Source: a virus. From it: a DNA stretch of 24,561 bases. Positions 20,969 to 24,561 of the stretch are shown piece after piece; positions within the stretch are counted from its first letter, which is position 1, and the number at the start of each line of letters is the position of its first letter. The stretch spans positions 1 through 24,561 of the IMG/VR virus record IMGVR_UViG_3300030116_005043; one strand, written 5' to 3'. Both the position numbers and the translations under genes were made by a program. Below the pieces are notes generated by a model that worked only from the letters and a program-made list of their open reading frames with translations, searched no databases and was not told the origin of the DNA.

Positions 20969-22009
20969 ATGTCCGACAACATGACCTTGCCTTTAGATCA
21001 AGGCAACAATGCTCTGTCTTTGCATGGAGGAGTTAAGGCTCTCCAGGCAAAAAGAACTGTAGAACAGGATAAAGTTTCAGAAGCAGCTCGTACTTTGGCG
21101 AAAGCACGATCTACAAAAGCTGATGAACCTGCACTCGAAGAGGAAGAAACAGTAGAAGAAGAAACAGTTGAGGCTGTTGAAGAAGAAACTGTTGAAGCTC
21201 AAGAACAGGAACAAGAAACGCCCGAAGAAACAACCGAAGAAGAAAATCCAGAAGAAGAGGTTGCAGAAGAAGAAGTTATAGAAGAAACCAATGGTGTTCT
21301 TTTAACTTTGGATGATGGAACACCTTTAACTGCTGATGACATCAAAAAAGGTTATCTTCGTGAAGCAGATTATACCCGAAAAACACAGAAACTTGCTAGT
21401 GAGCGAAAAGCTGTAGAATCGGAAGCAAAAGCTAGAATTACTGCTTTAGATGCTGCTTTGGCATCTATGAAACCAGAACCAGAGCCAAATTGGGAACAAT
21501 TAGCAGAAACTAATCCTAATGATTGGCAGATATATAAACTACGTTATGAAAAAAGGTCACAAGAACGCCAAAATGCTGTTGCTATATTAAGGCAAGAGCA
21601 AGCAAACATTATAGAGAAATCAAAACAAAACGCTGTTAATGATTTACAGTCTGGTTTGTATAGATCAGATTGGAAAAAAGCAGATGTGTTTGAAAGTGAT
21701 TTATCAAAAACATCACAGTTTGCATTAGAAAAACTTGGTTTTGGTGCTGACGAAATTCATAATATTGCAGACCCAAGAGCTATTATGGCTTTAGATATGG
21801 CACGAAGATTTGCTGAGACTTCTAAAAAAGTCCAAACAGCAAATAAAAAGGTTGCTCGTAAGCCAAAAGTTCTTAAAGGGGGAGCAAAAACAAGTTTAAA
21901 AGCAGGTAAAAATCGTGTTGTTGCATCAGCACAAGAGGCTTTTGATAAAAACCCATCCAGAGCTAATGCTATGGCTTTAATGAAGGCAAAGCGTGGCTCT
22001 AAAACATAA
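20969..22009 (+). CDS. Head scaffolding protein
   Basis: Scaffolds direct capsid assembly and are then removed. The 346-aa protein has the usual features: an acidic low-complexity region (about residues 52-108, with repeats of EETVE and EEE), helical coiled coil in the middle (LREADYTRKTQKLASERKAV) and a basic C-terminus (VARKPKVLKGGAKTSLKAGK, KAKRGSKT) that contacts the coat protein. It lies directly before the major capsid gene. Sequence identity to a named family is not claimed. Confidence 0.85.
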   Translation: MSDNMTLPLDQGNNALSLHGGVKALQAKRTVEQDKVSEAARTLAKARSTKADEPALEEEETVEEETVEAVEEETVEAQEQEQETPEETTEEENPEEEVAEEEVIEETNGVLLTLDDGTPLTADDIKKGYLREADYTRKTQKLASERKAVESEAKARITALDAALASMKPEPEPNWEQLAETNPNDWQIYKLRYEKRSQERQNAVAILRQEQANIIEKSKQNAVNDLQSGLYRSDWKKADVFESDLSKTSQFALEKLGFGADEIHNIADPRAIMALDMARRFAETSKKVQTANKKVARKPKVLKGGAKTSLKAGKNRVVASAQEAFDKNPSRANAMALMKAKRGSKT

Positions 22010-22032
22010 TTTTATTTTAGGAGAATAACGTC

Positions 22033-23028
22033 ATGGCTATGACAACAAATGCCCAAAATACCTTCGCACAGATAGGTATAAGGGAGGACCTTGCCGATAT
22101 TGTCTATCGCATAGACCCAGAAGAGACCCCATTTCAGAGTAATATTTCTACCGCAGGTAGAGCTACTAATCGTTATGTAGAGTGGCAAATTCAAACTCTT
22201 GCTTCACCAAGCACAAGTAACTTCCAACTTGAAGGTGATGAGCCTACACCAACTGCTGCTACAGCTCGTAGTCGTATTGGTAACAGAGTTGCTATTTCTT
22301 TCAAAACATTTGCTGTAACAACAACTGCTAATGCTGTTGATGTCGCAGGAATTGATGACGAACTTGACGAACAAAGACTACTTCGTGGTTTGGAACTCAA
22401 ACGTGATATGGAAGTAATTCTGTTAAACAACAATGCACAAACAGTCGGTGGCACTCAAACTGTTACCGAGTGTGCAGGTTTACCATCATTTATCACTAAT
22501 ACTGATAATACAGGCACAGAAAGATTTACTGCTGCAACAGGTGATGGAACTGATGCTTGGAATTTTGCTAATTCCACAACAAGAGCATTAACACTTACTA
22601 TTCTAAATGGTGCTTTGAAAGAAGCCTATGTAGATGGTGGTGCGCCTGATTTCATTATGCTTTCACCTGACCAAAAAATTAAGTTTTCTGGTCTTGCATT
22701 AGCATCTTCTATTAGTGGAGCTGCTCAAGTGCGTCAAAGCATCAGTAAAGATGAAGCTGCAACTATTGTTGGTTCTGTAGAAGGTTGGCTATCGGACTTT
22801 GGTTCTATTGCTGTAACCGTCAACAGACAAATGGCAAGTGATACATCTTTCTTAGATATTACTGCTTTCATGGTTGATAGTAAGTATGCAGAAGTAGCAT
22901 TTCTTGAGCCAATGCAAAACAGACCTTTGGGAACAACAGGTTTGGCAGATCGAGAAATGATTTATGCTAGTTACACACTTAAAATTGGTGCGCCTAAAGC
23001 CCATGCTTTTGTAAGTAATTTATCGTAA
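22033..23028 (+). CDS. Major capsid protein (SU10/DUF5309-like)
   Basis: The 331-aa protein begins MAMTTNAQNTFAQIGIREDL and continues ADIVYRIDPEETPFQSNI, ATNRYVEWQIQTLASPS and ELDEQRLLRGLELKRDME, the pattern of DUF5309/SU10-type HK97-fold coat proteins. PDFIMLSPDQKIKFSGLAL and LEPMQNRPLGTTGLADREM complete the fold. AGGAG lies eight bases before the ATG. It comes after the scaffold and is followed by a strong terminator. Confidence 0.9.
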   Translation: MAMTTNAQNTFAQIGIREDLADIVYRIDPEETPFQSNISTAGRATNRYVEWQIQTLASPSTSNFQLEGDEPTPTAATARSRIGNRVAISFKTFAVTTTANAVDVAGIDDELDEQRLLRGLELKRDMEVILLNNNAQTVGGTQTVTECAGLPSFITNTDNTGTERFTAATGDGTDAWNFANSTTRALTLTILNGALKEAYVDGGAPDFIMLSPDQKIKFSGLALASSISGAAQVRQSISKDEAATIVGSVEGWLSDFGSIAVTVNRQMASDTSFLDITAFMVDSKYAEVAFLEPMQNRPLGTTGLADREMIYASYTLKIGAPKAHAFVSNLS

Positions 23029-23039
23029 CCTTCTTGGAG

Positions 23040-23070
23040 TGGAGAGGTTTAAACGCCTCTCCATTTTTTT
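23040..23070 (+). terminator. Rho-independent terminator after the capsid gene
   Basis: TGGAGAGG (23040-23047) and CCTCTCCA (23056-23063) form a perfect 8-bp stem around an 8-nt loop, followed by seven Ts (23064-23070). The position 12 nt after the capsid stop fits partial termination that favours capsid expression. Confidence 0.9.
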
Positions 23071-23073
23071 ATT

Positions 23074-23526
23074 ATGCAAATTAGAAATAAAGACGTAGAA
23101 AAAGATGCTCCGTTATTAGGTATGGGTCATCCTGTACTATCGGATTATAAACTTGTTAGAAAAAATAAAGAGCAAGCTGTTTATGTAAAAACAGACCCTT
23201 TAACTTACACAAAAAGTTACATGGTTGTTGACCATAAAACCAAAGAAATTACTGTAGGAAAAATATTACCTGACAATATTGCTAAAGCAACTGTTAAGCT
23301 AAACAAAGAAAAACAGAATAACTTTGATGGTTATAAGGGTAAAGAAATGGTGCAAGAGTTTTCTGTACCAGAAATGTTATTCCAACAGATAAAAGAGCAA
23401 TCAGGCTTAGAAGCAAGAACAGGACTTTATGACGAGAAAAAAGCTAAGTCTATTCTTGATGACCCTGACAACAAATATTTAAAAACTGTACCCCATAAAA
23501 TAGGCAACAGGAAACGTGAGATATGA
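23074..23526 (+). CDS. Hypothetical head-region protein, 150 aa
   Basis: Begins MQIRNKDVEKDAPLLGMGHP and ends PHKIGNRKREI, with a beta-rich middle (AVYVKTDPLTYTKSYMVVDH). The start lies only four bases after the terminator's T-run and has no evident ribosome-binding site, so translation may depend on readthrough RNA or the true start may be internal. Its stop overlaps the connector start as ATGA. By position it could be a minor head protein. Unrecognised family. Confidence 0.7.
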   Translation: MQIRNKDVEKDAPLLGMGHPVLSDYKLVRKNKEQAVYVKTDPLTYTKSYMVVDHKTKEITVGKILPDNIAKATVKLNKEKQNNFDGYKGKEMVQEFSVPEMLFQQIKEQSGLEARTGLYDEKKAKSILDDPDNKYLKTVPHKIGNRKREI

Positions 23527-24206
23527 GTATTGAAAACTATAATGAGTTACAAGCCCATTTAGCAGATACAATTAACAGAACAGATTTATCTGATGCTGTA
23601 ACTACGTTTTCACCAACAGCTTTAGACAGTCAGATTAAAAGAGCTATTGCACAAGCAGAGCAAAGAATACAAAACAATATTATGTCTAAAGGTGGTATCA
23701 GCCATATGGAAAAGGTTGATGATACACTTAATACAACTGGTGGCACTGAGTCAGTTACTATGCCAACAGGTTTTTTAGCTTTACGCAGTATGGCAATTAC
23801 AACTAATCCTTATACAGTGTTGCAAGGGTATGGAGATATTAACAGTTTGTTTAATACCTTTCCATCTACAACACAGTCTAAACCACAAGCCTATTCAATA
23901 GTCGGCACTAACAAGGCTTTTTTCAGACCAATACCAGATGCTTCTTATGATCTTAGAATTATTTACTATGAATCAATACCTGCTTTGTCAGCATCTAATA
24001 CATCTAATTGGGTTTTAGAAAATGCAATAGGTGTTTATGTCGGTGCTTCTATGGTTGAGTTATGTTTGTATGTGCAAGATTATAATGCAACACAGATATG
24101 GGAAAGTTTTTATGATGCTCAATTAGCTGACCTAATGAGAGATGACAGAGTAACACGATTTGGTGTTGTGCCAACAAGAGCTAGTGTCCAGGTTGCTATT
24201 GCATGA
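23523..24206 (+). CDS. Head-tail connector/adaptor protein
   Basis: The 227-aa protein starts MSIENYNELQAHLADTINRT, has DSQIKRAIAQAEQRIQNNI (an N-terminal helix pair) and a beta-rich middle with GFLALRSMAI and YDLRIIYYESIPALS. It ends with the helix pair ENAIGVYVGASMVELCLY and WESFYDAQLADLMRDDRV. This is the pattern of podovirus adaptor proteins that ring the portal and join it to the tail. The position after coat fits. It overlaps the preceding gene by 4 bp and the next by 4 bp. Confidence 0.82.
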   Translation: MSIENYNELQAHLADTINRTDLSDAVTTFSPTALDSQIKRAIAQAEQRIQNNIMSKGGISHMEKVDDTLNTTGGTESVTMPTGFLALRSMAITTNPYTVLQGYGDINSLFNTFPSTTQSKPQAYSIVGTNKAFFRPIPDASYDLRIIYYESIPALSASNTSNWVLENAIGVYVGASMVELCLYVQDYNATQIWESFYDAQLADLMRDDRVTRFGVVPTRASVQVAIA

Positions 24207-24436
24207 CCAAACAATCTACTCTTGTAAGCAATAACCCAATAGAAATAACAAAATTTATAGAACGACAATTTCAAAGACCTTTACCTTTACAATCCTACTT
24301 GGTAGCCGATCTACCTGACCCTGCTGAATTTATTAATACAGCAATTATAGTTTCCAATGAAACAGGCGGTAGAACGATAGCAACTAGTGATGGCAGTAAT
24401 TGGAAAAGAGTTAAAGACGGAGCAACAGTAAGCTAG
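24203..24436 (+). CDS. Small tail-associated protein, 77 aa
   Basis: Contains NTAIIVSNETGGRTIATSDG then NWKRVKDGATVS, a short beta-hairpin module I recall from phage tail and fibre-attached proteins, where it ends larger proteins as a cap domain. Here it is a separate gene, 8 bp before the tail fibre start, with an ATGA overlap with the connector. Probably a minor tail or adaptor piece. Confidence 0.65.
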   Translation: MTKQSTLVSNNPIEITKFIERQFQRPLPLQSYLVADLPDPAEFINTAIIVSNETGGRTIATSDGSNWKRVKDGATVS

Positions 24437-24444
24437 GAAAAAAT

Positions 24445-24561
24445 ATGGCAGATTCAGCAACCACAAGAAACAGACTACGCAAACAAAGTTTAGGCAGTAA
24501 TGTTAATACCTGGGGAGACACAAAACTTAATGAAGTATTAGACTGTGTTGACCAGATTACA
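24445..24561 (+). CDS. Tail fibre/spike protein, N-terminal fragment
   Basis: Only the first 39 residues are in the window. MADSATTRNRLRKQSLGSNV then NTWGDTKLNEVLDCVDQIT follows the N-terminal pattern (RLRKQ.LG.N..TWG...LN) shared by phage tail fibres and spikes, probably the virion-attachment domain. Host recognition would be encoded beyond the right edge. AGGAAA lies seven bases before the ATG. Confidence 0.78.
   Translation, partial: MADSATTRNRLRKQSLGSNVNTWGDTKLNEVLDCVDQIT

Overview
This window is part of a tailed double-stranded DNA phage genome (or a prophage with no visible chromosomal flank). It is AT-rich, densely packed with overlapping genes, and carries a terminase, a P22-type portal, scaffold, major capsid protein and connector in podovirus-like order. 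No rRNA, tRNA, CRISPR array or insertion sequence was seen. The host is not directly shown. An array of GTTC-N7-GTTC sites, the spacing known for LexA boxes of Alphaproteobacteria, together with the marine-phage look of several small proteins, makes an alphaproteobacterial host a reasonable inference.

Region 1 (1-5971, leftward) is one tightly coupled operon read from a promoter near 6009-6037. It encodes a recombination and DNA-processing set: a YqaJ-type exonuclease, an ERF-type annealing protein, a small protein with an SSB-like acidic tail, a DUF1367-like protein and an HNH/DUF968-like nuclease. It ends with a metallo-beta-lactamase-fold hydrolase and a DNA cytosine-5 methyltransferase that runs off the left edge.

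Region 2 (6062-8143, rightward) is a short replication/control operon: a small HTH regulator, a PD-(D/E)XK resolvase-like nuclease fused to a DnaA domain IV-like tail, a DUF1376-type replication protein and an unknown protein. It meets the next block tail to tail.

Region 3 (8129-11512, leftward) is an accessory block of about a dozen small, mostly unrecognised and often very acidic proteins. Several share the ribosome-binding motif GAAGGGG(G)TTWAAA. Two genes have homologous structured leaders, and another gap holds a clear terminator. Two genes are paralogues over their first 40 residues.

Region 4 (11513-12194) is the only long gene-free stretch. It holds an eight-copy 11-bp GTTC array, three copies of the palindrome ATAGCAAGCTAT around it, a 25-bp-spaced direct repeat and, at the right end, a strong leader hairpin before the late genes. 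It probably serves as a regulatory switch and/or replication origin.

Region 5 (12195-24561, rightward) is the late operon. It opens with two genes unusual in this position, a two-domain glycosyltransferase and an MptE-like (DUF115) protein. TerS, TerL and portal follow, then a run of tiny lysine-rich proteins, a membrane-anchored coiled-coil protein, scaffold, major capsid protein with a terminator behind it, a connector, a small tail-associated protein and the start of a tail fibre/spike gene cut by the right edge.
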